Of a stretch of 64,000 nucleotides of DNA, positions 46,130-53,541 are shown in pieces. Position 1 is the first letter of the stretch. Every line of letters starts with the position of its first letter. Made by a program: the position numbers and the translations under genes. The notes under the pieces are model-generated. The model had not been told where the DNA came from. It searched no databases and saw nothing but the letters and a program-made list of their open reading frames with translations. The stretch comes from Candidatus Gastranaerophilales bacterium (lineage in GTDB: Bacteria > Cyanobacteriota > Vampirovibrionia > Gastranaerophilales > Gastranaerophilaceae): contig CALUXU010000004.1 of assembly GCA_944324825.1 (NCBI GenBank), positions 119,854 through 183,853 on the forward strand, given 5' to 3'.

Positions 46130-46285
46130 TTACTTAACCGCTACCAGTTTTGTTTGAACTCCGACTTCGGCATTCATTCGTCTGGCATTTGCTATTGCTG
46201 AGGCTCGCCTTTTCTTTGCGCCTCTGAGTATATATTCTACGCCACTGAAGGTATTACAAGTAGGTGTCTCAACTTTTTTTAACAT
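46130..46285 (-). CDS. 51-residue basic protein, unknown
   Basis: The ATG at 46283-46285 is preceded by AAAGGA at good spacing. The product starts MLKKVETPTCNTFSGVEY and continues with a basic helix (RGAKKRRASAIANARRMNAE). It has its own terminator. It is divergent from the flagellin gene. Small, positively charged and soluble, it could bind nucleic acid or a partner protein, but no family is recognised. Confidence 0.65.
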   Translation of the reverse strand: MLKKVETPTCNTFSGVEYILRGAKKRRASAIANARRMNAEVGVQTKLVAVK

Positions 46286-46776
46286 ATACTATCCTTTCTT
46301 TTGCCTGTAGTTTACTAATCGGCATTTTTCTAAAAATCTTTAGGTTTTTTATTCATTTTTTAACAAAATTTTACATTTATCTTAAAACTTACTTAAAAAA
46401 TCAAACCTCTAAAACTCAATCATATCTTCATTCCTACAAAAGTATATACTTTTGTAACATATTTTATGTAAAAAGGGTTTACATTTTAAAAACATGTGTA
46501 ATAATACAAGTATAAGGATATACAGACTCGGGGACACGGAAAGGTACATTACCCACAATTGTAAAGTTGTCAATTTTTTCAAGGTAGAAACGGATTATTT
46601 GCCTGAAAAAAAATTAACGCTATGAACTAAAAAATACTGGTTGTAAATTACTAGGATTGTAATCAACCAAAGCTAAAACTGTTAAGTGGCTCATACGGAT
46701 ATGTGGCACATGCTAAGTGGCGGCTGTATTCGGGACGTTAACCCGTTGCACACAAAATTGAAAGGAGTATCAATTT
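46286..46776 (+). promoter_or_regulatory. Flagellin upstream region with long structured leader
   Basis: 491 nt without a gene. A 20-bp perfect palindrome lies at 46436-46455. A promoter-like TTTACA (46478-46483) with an A/T-rich TAATAAT box near 46499-46505 implies a leader of about 265 nt. The leader holds stem-loops: a GGTTG...CAACC stem with ATTAC/GTAAT (about 46639-46669), CATA/TATG near 46693-46703, and CGGG/CCCG (46731-46744) just before the AAAGGAG site. TAAGTGGC occurs twice. Possible post-transcriptional control of flagellin; no known riboswitch is matched. Confidence 0.5.
46436..46455. promoter_or_regulatory. 20-bp palindrome upstream of flagellin
   Basis: ACAAAAGTATATACTTTTGT, perfectly symmetric, about 23 nt before a TTTACA box. 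It shares its core with sites near 24131 and 38777. Candidate operator. Confidence 0.55.
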
Positions 46777-47628
46777 ATGGCACTTACGATTAACACAAAC
46801 TTGGGTTCATTGCTCGTACAACAAAGTATGACTAACGCAACAAATGACTTGAACCAAGCTATTGAACGCATGACAACCGGTTACAAAATCAACTCTGCAG
46901 CAGACGATGCCGCAGGTTACTTCGTAGCCCGCACAATGGAAGTTCAATTAAGTTCCAATTCTGTTGCACAAGACAACGTAGCAATAGGTACAAGTTTATT
47001 ATCAACAGCTGAAAGTAACTATGACTTGATTACAACCCACTTACAACGTATCAGGGATTTGACCGAACAAGCAGCAAACGGTACTTATGGTGAAGATTCT
47101 ATTGATGCAATCAAATCAGAAATTCAAGCACGTATGCAGGAAATCGACAGGGTCGCAAACAGCTGCGAATACAATGGTATAAAACTTATGGACGGTACAC
47201 AAACAAATGGTATCAATATTCAGTGTGGTATTGATTCTACGGCGAACAGTTCTATCGTACTTGATGCCGACCTATTCGGAAACAGTATTGTAAGTGTTCT
47301 AACAGGTACAGCATTCAATACTTTCTTGGATTATTATTCAGTAGGCAGCACTGACTATAATACAGCTTTAGATGCAATTGACCAGGCAATTAATACGGTA
47401 ACAACAAGACAAACAAGAATTGGTGCTTACCAAAACAGATTGGAATCTGCAGGCGATGCTCTAACTGTTCAATTTGAAAATACAACATCATCACTATCAA
47501 CAATAAAAGATGCCGACGTTGCAGAAGAATCTTCTGCTTATATCAAAGCACAAATTCTGCAACAAGCATCAGCAACATTGTTGGCAACTGCAAACCAAAC
47601 TCCGTCTATCGCACTCAACTTATTATAA
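46777..47628 (+). CDS. fliC: Flagellin
   Basis: 283 residues, a short flagellin. The conserved D0/D1 N-terminus (INTNLGSLLVQQSM, LNQAIERMTTGYKINSAADD) and C-terminus (RIGAYQNRLES, SRI-type helix, QILQQASATLLATANQTPS) are present, with a very small central variable domain. It polymerises into the flagellar filament after export by the flagellar type III system. Strong AAAGGAG site. No other flagellar gene lies in the window. The long leader upstream is noted separately. Confidence 0.96.
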   Translation: MALTINTNLGSLLVQQSMTNATNDLNQAIERMTTGYKINSAADDAAGYFVARTMEVQLSSNSVAQDNVAIGTSLLSTAESNYDLITTHLQRIRDLTEQAANGTYGEDSIDAIKSEIQARMQEIDRVANSCEYNGIKLMDGTQTNGINIQCGIDSTANSSIVLDADLFGNSIVSVLTGTAFNTFLDYYSVGSTDYNTALDAIDQAINTVTTRQTRIGAYQNRLESAGDALTVQFENTTSSLSTIKDADVAEESSAYIKAQILQQASATLLATANQTPSIALNLL

Positions 47629-47680
47629 TAATGATAAAAAATATTCGATACAAAATGATACTTTTTTATACGGGAAATAT

Positions 47681-47710
47681 CGCCGAAAGCTTGTCTTTCG
47701 GCGTTTCTTT
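47681..47710 (+). terminator. Terminator of flagellin
   Basis: CGCCGAAAG (47681-47689), 5-nt loop, CTTTCGGCG (47695-47703), then TTTCTTT. Confidence 0.92.
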
Positions 47711-48740
47711 ACAGTTTACAAACCGTTAATGTAAACGGATATTTTTTTAATTCATCTGCAGGCATACAAATCAAATCTTCAGGTATCATTGGATCTTGTA
47801 TTTTGACGGTATTACTTACTTTATCATATCCTGCAATATTAAAAGCATGCATCGGCATCAATTCCCCTAAAAAAGACTTTCCAAATTTGTTTAACACTTC
47901 CTGCTCTTCCTGATCTTTAGTAGTCATTATACCAAGGAAATAATTATCCTTATTTGCATGTTTTTTTATAAGTGACATTTGTTTATTTGTCTTTTCAAGC
48001 CCTACAACCTTAGGTTTAAGTTTAGGATTAATCAACCATAAAGCAGATGTTTGGGATCCTCCGTCAAGAAATTTCATAATATTATGAAACCCGAGTACAT
48101 CTGCCGCTTGATGAAAATTTTTCGTAAAACTGCCGCCTTTATCCAAAGCGATTGCCTGCTCTAACATTTGCAAACCTTTGGGGCCGGATAATTGATAATG
48201 TTTTTTTGACTCTAAAATCTTAGACTCAGGGAAAAATACATCATTATCAGGGAGTTTAACATACATATTACTCCAATCCTGACCGAATTTTCGGTAAATA
48301 GCAATCCGCCCGTTAGGCTTTTGCATCAAACCGTTAATCGTTGACACAAGCCAGCAATCACCTAACCTTTCCCCCTGCTTTGCGGTTTTAGGCATATGCG
48401 GAGGGAAAAATTGATAAAACAATTCAGGCGTTATATTCAATGGCTCCAGCTTACCGTTATTATTGACATACGTGATATCCGCACAACCAAATGTCATACC
48501 GTTTTTTATAGAGAAACAAGATTTTGCTGAATCACTTAAATGTTTAAAATCATCTTTAGAAACTATACTGATAGTCTTATCTTTCGCTTGAAATAAAGAA
48601 GAAACATTTTGAATAAATTTATTTTGTTTCAATGGTTTATTAACAAATTCAAGCTCTGTATGCCCTTTATGAACACACTTTCTAATATAATTTTTATAAA
48701 CAAATTTATTTTCGGGTAGTAAATTTAATGAAGGCTTCAT
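47709..48740 (-). CDS. Calpain-like cysteine protease
   Basis: 343 residues, no signal peptide. KQGERLGDCWLVSTINGLMQ (121-140) matches the calpain (peptidase C2) active-site helix, with catalytic C129 and oxyanion glutamine Q122. The histidine is H298 in PMHAFNIAGYD. The third position, normally Asn in an N-P-W motif, is aspartate (D316 in KIQDPMIP). The first 110 residues are a separate polar region. Calpain-type domains are scattered in bacteria and often act on proteins outside the cell's core pathways. It carries the TAGCAA-type promoter of the tagged-protein group. Activity is plausible but unproven because of the Asn-to-Asp change. Confidence 0.78.
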   Translation of the reverse strand: MKPSLNLLPENKFVYKNYIRKCVHKGHTELEFVNKPLKQNKFIQNVSSLFQAKDKTISIVSKDDFKHLSDSAKSCFSIKNGMTFGCADITYVNNNGKLEPLNITPELFYQFFPPHMPKTAKQGERLGDCWLVSTINGLMQKPNGRIAIYRKFGQDWSNMYVKLPDNDVFFPESKILESKKHYQLSGPKGLQMLEQAIALDKGGSFTKNFHQAADVLGFHNIMKFLDGGSQTSALWLINPKLKPKVVGLEKTNKQMSLIKKHANKDNYFLGIMTTKDQEEQEVLNKFGKSFLGELMPMHAFNIAGYDKVSNTVKIQDPMIPEDLICMPADELKKYPFTLTVCKL

Positions 48741-48744
48741 ACCT

Positions 48745-48775
48745 AGTATAACGAACGTAAATATAAAATTTGCTA
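48745..48775 (-). promoter_or_regulatory. Shared TAGCAA-type promoter of the calpain-like gene
   Basis: On the minus strand TAGCAA (48775-48770), a 19-nt spacer, TATACT (48750-48745). Only 4 nt separate the box from the ATG, so the mRNA has almost no leader, or translation starts further in. Confidence 0.5.
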
Positions 48776-48778
48776 GTG

Positions 48779-49750
48779 CTATATTTTTTTTCTAAACCCC
48801 TTTGTAAATGCAACAAATCTTCCTATTGATTTTATTTTTGAGATTAATGAGTCTAAATTTTCATTGTTTTTATCGGGATAAATTTCATACTCTTTTTTAT
48901 GAATATCATCGGTAATATTCGGCATTACAACATTTGCACCGGAATTCAGAGCAAGAATTCTGCCATTAGGGTTAATTGTTTCCATTGCAGTCGTTGCCGG
49001 AATATTTATATCTTTCAATAAGATTCTTGTAACAGCCATAACGCGAATTGATAAATCAAGATTTGCAGTCAAATCAACATTAGCCCCTCCAAGCGGAGTA
49101 TCAGGATGGGGAATAAAAGGTCCAATACCAATCATATCAGCATCAAGCTTTTTAAAAAACAAAATATCCTCGGCAAGAGAATCTAATGTCTGCCCCGGGA
49201 GTCCGACAAGGCAGCCCGTCCCGGTTTCATAACCTAAATCCTTCAAATTATACAGACATTCCATTCTGTTTTCAAAAGACATATTCGGGTGCAATTTTTT
49301 ATAAAGATTTTTATCTGTTGTTTCTATACGTAAAAGATATCTGTCAGCCCCTGCCTCTTTATATGCCTTATATTCCTGATAAGATTTTTCGCCGATACTG
49401 AGTGTCAGGGCAACATCTAATTTTTTTATTTCCTGAATAATATGGCATAATTTGTCCGTTGAAAAATAATTATCCTCACCTGATTGTAAGACGATTGTTT
49501 GTAATCCTGATTTTTTCCCGATTTGAGCAAGTTGAATAATTTCATCAGCAGATAAACGGTATCTTATGATATTTTTATTTTCATATCTTAGCCCGCAGTA
49601 TTGGCAGGTTCTTGCGCAAATATTTGAGAACTCAATAAGCCCCCTCAGGTGTATTTCATCCCCGACATATTGTTTTCTGATTTTGTCAGCCTGAATCAAT
49701 ACATCCGGAGTATTTGACTCTAATAAGTTTAGGATTTCATTTTTATTCAT
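48779..49750 (-). CDS. hydE: [FeFe]-hydrogenase maturation radical SAM protein HydE
   Basis: 323 residues from the ATG at 49748-49750. A 9-residue upstream extension is rejected because a -10 box overlaps it. The motif C-x3-C-x2-C is in SNICARTCQYCGLR, preceded by IHLRGLIEFSN. GIGPFIPHPDTPL is the HydE-specific segment. It takes part in building the H-cluster dithiolate ligand with HydG and HydF, which are not in the window. A close relative of BioB and PylB, but the IGPFIPH signature favours HydE. Confidence 0.88.
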   Translation of the reverse strand: MNKNEILNLLESNTPDVLIQADKIRKQYVGDEIHLRGLIEFSNICARTCQYCGLRYENKNIIRYRLSADEIIQLAQIGKKSGLQTIVLQSGEDNYFSTDKLCHIIQEIKKLDVALTLSIGEKSYQEYKAYKEAGADRYLLRIETTDKNLYKKLHPNMSFENRMECLYNLKDLGYETGTGCLVGLPGQTLDSLAEDILFFKKLDADMIGIGPFIPHPDTPLGGANVDLTANLDLSIRVMAVTRILLKDINIPATTAMETINPNGRILALNSGANVVMPNITDDIHKKEYEIYPDKNNENLDSLISKIKSIGRFVAFTKGFRKKI

Positions 49751-49756
49751 ACAAAA

Positions 49757-49762
49757 ATTATA
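49757..49762 (-). promoter_or_regulatory. hydE -10 box, leaderless geometry
   Basis: On the minus strand a perfect TATAAT (49762-49757), 6 nt, ATG. No Shine-Dalgarno. Confidence 0.6.
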
Positions 49763-49830
49763 TATGAAACGGGCCACTCATGCAGCCCGTTTGGATAAAT
49801 AGATTTTTCGGAGAAATGCGAGATGGAGCA

Positions 49831-49958
49831 AATATATTTACCCCCATTTACGGAGTTATCAACGTGGAGAGGACAATTCCAACCTAATATATTTACCCCC
49901 TTTGGAGTTTATCAACGAGGAAGATGCAATTTTAACCTAATATATTTACCCTCCCCCA
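49831..49958. repeat. Degenerate tandem repeat, period about 54 bp
   Basis: The phrase AATATATTTACCC recurs at 49831, 49886 and 49939. Each is followed by a similar GGAGTTATCAACG and AACCT segment. Two full imperfect units and a partial third, between hydE and the cupin gene. Non-coding. Confidence 0.75.
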
Positions 49959-50264
49959 CTATATTTTTATAAGGAAGAACTTTGAATCCTTAAGAGCAAG
50001 AACTTTATGCTCTTTATCTTTTTTGAACATAAGGATTTCGCCTTTGTCGAGCTTAAACTTTTCGGCATCAAAGTGAATTTCGATTTCTCCGTCAAGAACG
50101 TATACTGCGGCATCAGCAGTAGAGGTGTGAGTATCAATAATTTCATCTTTTTTAATCGCAAGGATAGATAATGAACTGTCGCCTGATTCCATCAAGACTT
50201 CTCTATCCATTTTTTCTTCTTTCACATCAACGATATCTTTAGCTTTAAGAACATTGTAGAACAT
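49959..50264 (-). CDS. Small cupin-domain protein
   Basis: 101 residues forming one cupin barrel. The central part AVYVLDGEIEIHFDAEKFKLDKGEILMFKKDKEHKV (described by its two cupin motifs, about 52-87) has D/H residues at metal-ligand positions. The first motif lacks the usual two histidines apart from DTHTS. It may bind a small ligand or metal. Strong AAAGGAG site before the ATG. No partner genes adjacent. Confidence 0.8.
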   Translation of the reverse strand: MFYNVLKAKDIVDVKEEKMDREVLMESGDSSLSILAIKKDEIIDTHTSTADAAVYVLDGEIEIHFDAEKFKLDKGEILMFKKDKEHKVLALKDSKFFLIKI

Positions 50265-50601
50265 AATACACTCCTTTCGTCCCTATATTAGAACCGGAAC
50301 AGAAAAACCACACATCCGCCGAAAGGTTAGATTGGTATTACAGGAAGTTTTGATTTTATAGATTACTGTGGGTACGTCATTCTGAGCGCAAGCGAAGAAT
50401 CGCTTTGGACAAGTGATTAAGTGATTAAGAAATTCTTAAGCGTTCAACAATGCGGTCCTTCACATTCGTTCAGGACGACAAAAAACGTCATTACGAGGAG
50501 GGAATTTTATTCCCGACGAAGTAATCTTTTGATATAATAGATTGCTGCGCTAACGCTCGCAATGACTGGATTTAAAGCAATAAAAACTTTGATTTACCCA
50601 T
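50265..50601. repeat. Intergenic region with REP-like palindromic repeats
   Basis: Contains CATTCTGAGCGCAAGCGAAG (from 50379), CGTCATTACGAGG (about 50486) with dyad GGGAAT/ATTCCC, and AGATTGCTGCGC...GCTCGCAATGAC (about 50540-50571). These are extragenic palindromic repeats of the kind scattered in many genomes. No gene seen. Confidence 0.6.
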
Positions 50602-50757
50602 TTACCCCTTTATCTCGTTTTTTCTGAACTGCATTTCGTACAGATGCTTGTATTGACCGTTTTCTATTTTCATCAAATCTTCGTGAGTTCCAAGTTCAAC
50701 AAGATGCCCTTCATTGATTACGGCTATTCTTGACGCATTCTGTATCGTTATAAACGT
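50602..50757 (-). pseudogene. C-terminal remnant of an ABC exporter ATPase (MsbA type)
   Basis: In the minus frame ending at TAA (50602-50604) the translation contains TIQNASRIAVINEGHLVEL, then GTHEDLMKIENGQYKHLYEM. This is the stretch after the H-loop of ABC exporter ATPases. Upstream of about 50757 the similarity stops abruptly and a stop codon follows, so the rest of the gene is missing. The break coincides with the start of the very AT-rich polysaccharide island and marks a recombination junction. Confidence 0.75.
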
Positions 50758-50776
50758 CTTACTTTATTGAATATTA

Positions 50777-51364
50777 CTATTGCCATTTGCTAAAATTATA
50801 TATTTTGGAACAAACAGCATCACACGTTATATTATTTTTTAAAAGATATTCTTTATACTCTTTAATTTTTTCTTGCTGTCCTTGTAATTCTGGAGAAACA
50901 ATGCAAATTTTATAACCTAAATTTTTTAATAATTTAGAATTTACACTATTTATAGGTAGTTTACTAAAACAATCAACCCATATCCATTTAGCTCTATCTT
51001 TCATTGCAATGGCGAGTTCTATTGGTTCAATTTCTGAAAATCTTACTGCGAAATTAGTATTTCCCGAATTTGATAAAAGATATATCATAGGAATTGAACT
51101 ATCTAAAAAAAAGTATTGTTTAATACTATATTTTTCTAAAAGTTCTATACATTTATATTCAATTCGTTCAGATTTAACATTTAAAATCATAATGCCATGA
51201 TTATAATATTGTAAATATTCTTCTAAATCATCACCATTTGAAAAAGGATCATGTGATAAATATAATTTATCATTATTATCTCTAACATCAATCTCAACAC
51301 CACAATTTTGGGGTATTTTCTTTAACTCTTCTATAGTATTGACTCTGTGTGCAATAAATTCCAT
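50777..51364 (-). CDS. Glycerophosphodiester phosphodiesterase-like protein
   Basis: 195 residues. MEFIAHRVNTIEEL and GVEIDVRDNNDKLYLSHDPF match the N-terminal active-site strands of PI-PLC/GDPD-like TIM barrels (AHR, E-x-D, H-D). It is shorter than true GDPDs and similar proteins occur in polysaccharide clusters without a proven substrate. Last gene of the leftward island operon, 1 nt after the glycosyltransferase. Confidence 0.7.
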   Translation of the reverse strand: MEFIAHRVNTIEELKKIPQNCGVEIDVRDNNDKLYLSHDPFSNGDDLEEYLQYYNHGIMILNVKSERIEYKCIELLEKYSIKQYFFLDSSIPMIYLLSNSGNTNFAVRFSEIEPIELAIAMKDRAKWIWVDCFSKLPINSVNSKLLKNLGYKICIVSPELQGQQEKIKEYKEYLLKNNITCDAVCSKIYNFSKWQ

Positions 51365-51365
51365 T

Positions 51366-52076
51366 TTATTTATCCTCCTGTAAACTTTTTTTTAGTTTAA
51401 AACTAAAATCAATCGTACGCTTAATAAATTTCCATTTTGCAAGTATACCGGTATTCCAATGAGATTTACCATGAATTCTCGGAGGAAAAACTACTGGAAA
51501 TCTGATAATTTTATAATTTTGTTTTTTAGCTTCATAAAATGCAAAAAGATCTAAAGCAAAATCATAAGGTGGATTTTTCCAATTATCAAATAAATCTCGA
51601 GAGAATATATTTGGTTGGGCATTAATATCCCATAAAACTTTATTTAATAATATTGATTCAAAACAGCCCATACCAAATGTAAAAAATACATCAAAAAAAG
51701 GTCTATTTTTTCTCATGCCTTTAACATAAATATTTTTTTCTTTTGATTGTTCAATAATGTTAAGAGCTTTAATAACATCTTCAGGATCTGTTTGCATATC
51801 GGCATGGGTCCAACCAATATATTCCCCTTCTGCAATTTTTAAACCTGATAGTATACCAAAACCATAACCTTGATTAATATTTACTTTAGTTGTTCTTAAA
51901 AAATCATATTTTGTTAATAGTTCTTTAATAATATTTTCGCTATTATCACTTGAACCATTATCAACTAAAATTACTTCTATATCATTTCGTTTTATAACAT
52001 TATTGAATTTTTCAACAATTAATTTAATATTTTGTTCTTCATTGTAACAAGGTATAACTATTGATAATTTTTTCAT
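51366..52076 (-). CDS. Family 2 glycosyltransferase (dolichol-phosphate-mannose synthase-like)
   Basis: 236 residues. LSIVIPCYNEEQNIKLIV opens a GT-A fold, VDNGSSDNS binds nucleotide and THADMQTDPEDV holds the metal site. Length and lack of membrane helices fit the DPM1/polyprenyl-phosphate glycosyltransferase group, which loads sugar onto a lipid carrier. The ATG overlaps the acyltransferase stop by 4 nt. A GtrA-like protein lies two genes upstream; such pairs act together in flipping and transferring lipid-linked sugar. Confidence 0.85.
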   Translation of the reverse strand: MKKLSIVIPCYNEEQNIKLIVEKFNNVIKRNDIEVILVDNGSSDNSENIIKELLTKYDFLRTTKVNINQGYGFGILSGLKIAEGEYIGWTHADMQTDPEDVIKALNIIEQSKEKNIYVKGMRKNRPFFDVFFTFGMGCFESILLNKVLWDINAQPNIFSRDLFDNWKNPPYDFALDLFAFYEAKKQNYKIIRFPVVFPPRIHGKSHWNTGILAKWKFIKRTIDFSFKLKKSLQEDK

Positions 52077-53110
52077 TGTTTTACTCCTATTGTTTTAAGT
52101 GTACATAATAATTTATTTAGTAAAATGGGAATTATAAAACAAAAAAATGTATTTATAACAAATATTAAAGGAAATGCTAATTTATAATTCATAAAATTTA
52201 ATAGACTAGAAGTGTAATTATACAAACAACAATAAATAGGGATATTCAAAATATAAATTAAAAAAGTATGTTTTCCTAAATAAGAAAAATATTTATTTGC
52301 AGGAAGAAATCCTAAAATATAGAATAAACTAATAATAAATATAGAATAAACTATATATAAAAAACCTTCCGGAAGTAAAAACTGTGAAACATCAATTCTA
52401 TGCATAAAATAATTAGGATTTGTATCCATATTAAGATATAATAAATGTCCACTAATAAGTGCTAATAATATTCCCACAAATAAAGCAAGTATATTGTTTT
52501 TTTTATTTGATATATTTTTGTATAAATATGAAATACCAATAAACATTGGAAGAAAATAAAGAGCTATATCTATTCCTCCTAATATATATTTATGAATAGT
52601 TTCTCTTATTAACGAAACATTAAAAATAATAAATATCGATATTAACAATAATATGTTTTTTAGAATTTTAAATTGTTTTATATCCGTTTTAAAAATAGAA
52701 ATTAAAATGTTTAATGAAAATAAACTTATTAAAAACCATAAAGGAACAATATATAAGTGCCTTTGGCTTAGGAATTGTTGTGATCCAAATATTAAAGTTT
52801 TTAAATCCTGGATTAAATCAAGGCTTGGTTGAGAAAATGTAATTATTGGGATAATATAAAGTAATATAAAATACCATAAGAAATATGGAATCATTAATCT
52901 TTTAAACCTATCAAAGAAGTAATCTTTAGAAAATGTCTTAACAAAAATTATTGATAAAAGATAAAATAAAGGCATATGAAATAAATAAATGAAATTATTT
53001 ATTTGTTGCATAATATAATTACATCCAACAGGTATCCATTGATGTCCTATATGTACACATATTATTAATAAACCTTTTAATGTATCAATTTGGTTATCCC
53101 GTGTTTTCAT
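52073..53110 (-). CDS. Acyltransferase family 3 membrane protein
   Basis: 345 residues with about ten membrane helices. The start RDNQIDTLKGLLIICVHIGH carries the conserved R-x10-H type pattern of OafA/NodX-type O-acyltransferases. It likely acetylates a surface polysaccharide. Overlaps neighbours by 4 nt on both sides. Confidence 0.85.
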   Translation of the reverse strand: MKTRDNQIDTLKGLLIICVHIGHQWIPVGCNYIMQQINNFIYLFHMPLFYLLSIIFVKTFSKDYFFDRFKRLMIPYFLWYFILLYIIPIITFSQPSLDLIQDLKTLIFGSQQFLSQRHLYIVPLWFLISLFSLNILISIFKTDIKQFKILKNILLLISIFIIFNVSLIRETIHKYILGGIDIALYFLPMFIGISYLYKNISNKKNNILALFVGILLALISGHLLYLNMDTNPNYFMHRIDVSQFLLPEGFLYIVYSIFIISLFYILGFLPANKYFSYLGKHTFLIYILNIPIYCCLYNYTSSLLNFMNYKLAFPLIFVINTFFCFIIPILLNKLLCTLKTIGVKQ

Positions 53111-53541
53111 GTTCTTGTATGAACCTCTTTAAAAACCCAAAATTTTTGACCAATAAAATTTAATATAGTACTAGTACCGGTCGCACAAAGAAAAGCAAAT
53201 AGTTTTATTATTTTATATTCATTTGTATTTAAAATAAATTTTAATATACAAGGTAATATAATAAATGATAATTTATTAACCCCAACGTTAGCAATTAATG
53301 TCGATAAATATAAAATAAAAAATTTTATAATTTCTTTTTTAGATTTTTTTGTTTGTTCAAAAGTATAATATTTATTAATAATATATGCCGCAATCGTTCC
53401 AACAAGAAAAGAAATACCTTTTGCAACTGAAAAATTAATATATTGAGATAAAATATAATATAACAAACAATCTGTACCAACAGCACAACAGCCGGCAATA
53501 ATAAATCTTAAAAGTTGTTGTTTCGTACTATTAGTCATCAA
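53107..53541 (-). CDS. GtrA-like membrane protein
   Basis: 144 residues, four membrane helices. LLRFIIAGCCAVGTDCLLYY and FLVGTIAAYIINKYYTF match the GtrA family, proposed flippases for undecaprenyl- or decaprenyl-linked sugars. Works plausibly with the DPM1-like transferase in the same operon. Overlaps the YfhO-like gene by 11 nt. Confidence 0.85.
   Translation of the reverse strand: MMTNSTKQQLLRFIIAGCCAVGTDCLLYYILSQYINFSVAKGISFLVGTIAAYIINKYYTFEQTKKSKKEIIKFFILYLSTLIANVGVNKLSFIILPCILKFILNTNEYKIIKLFAFLCATGTSTILNFIGQKFWVFKEVHTRT

Noticed and set aside
46501..46776. c-di-GMP riboswitch in the flagellin leader
   Set aside because: The conserved GEMM core sequences are not present.
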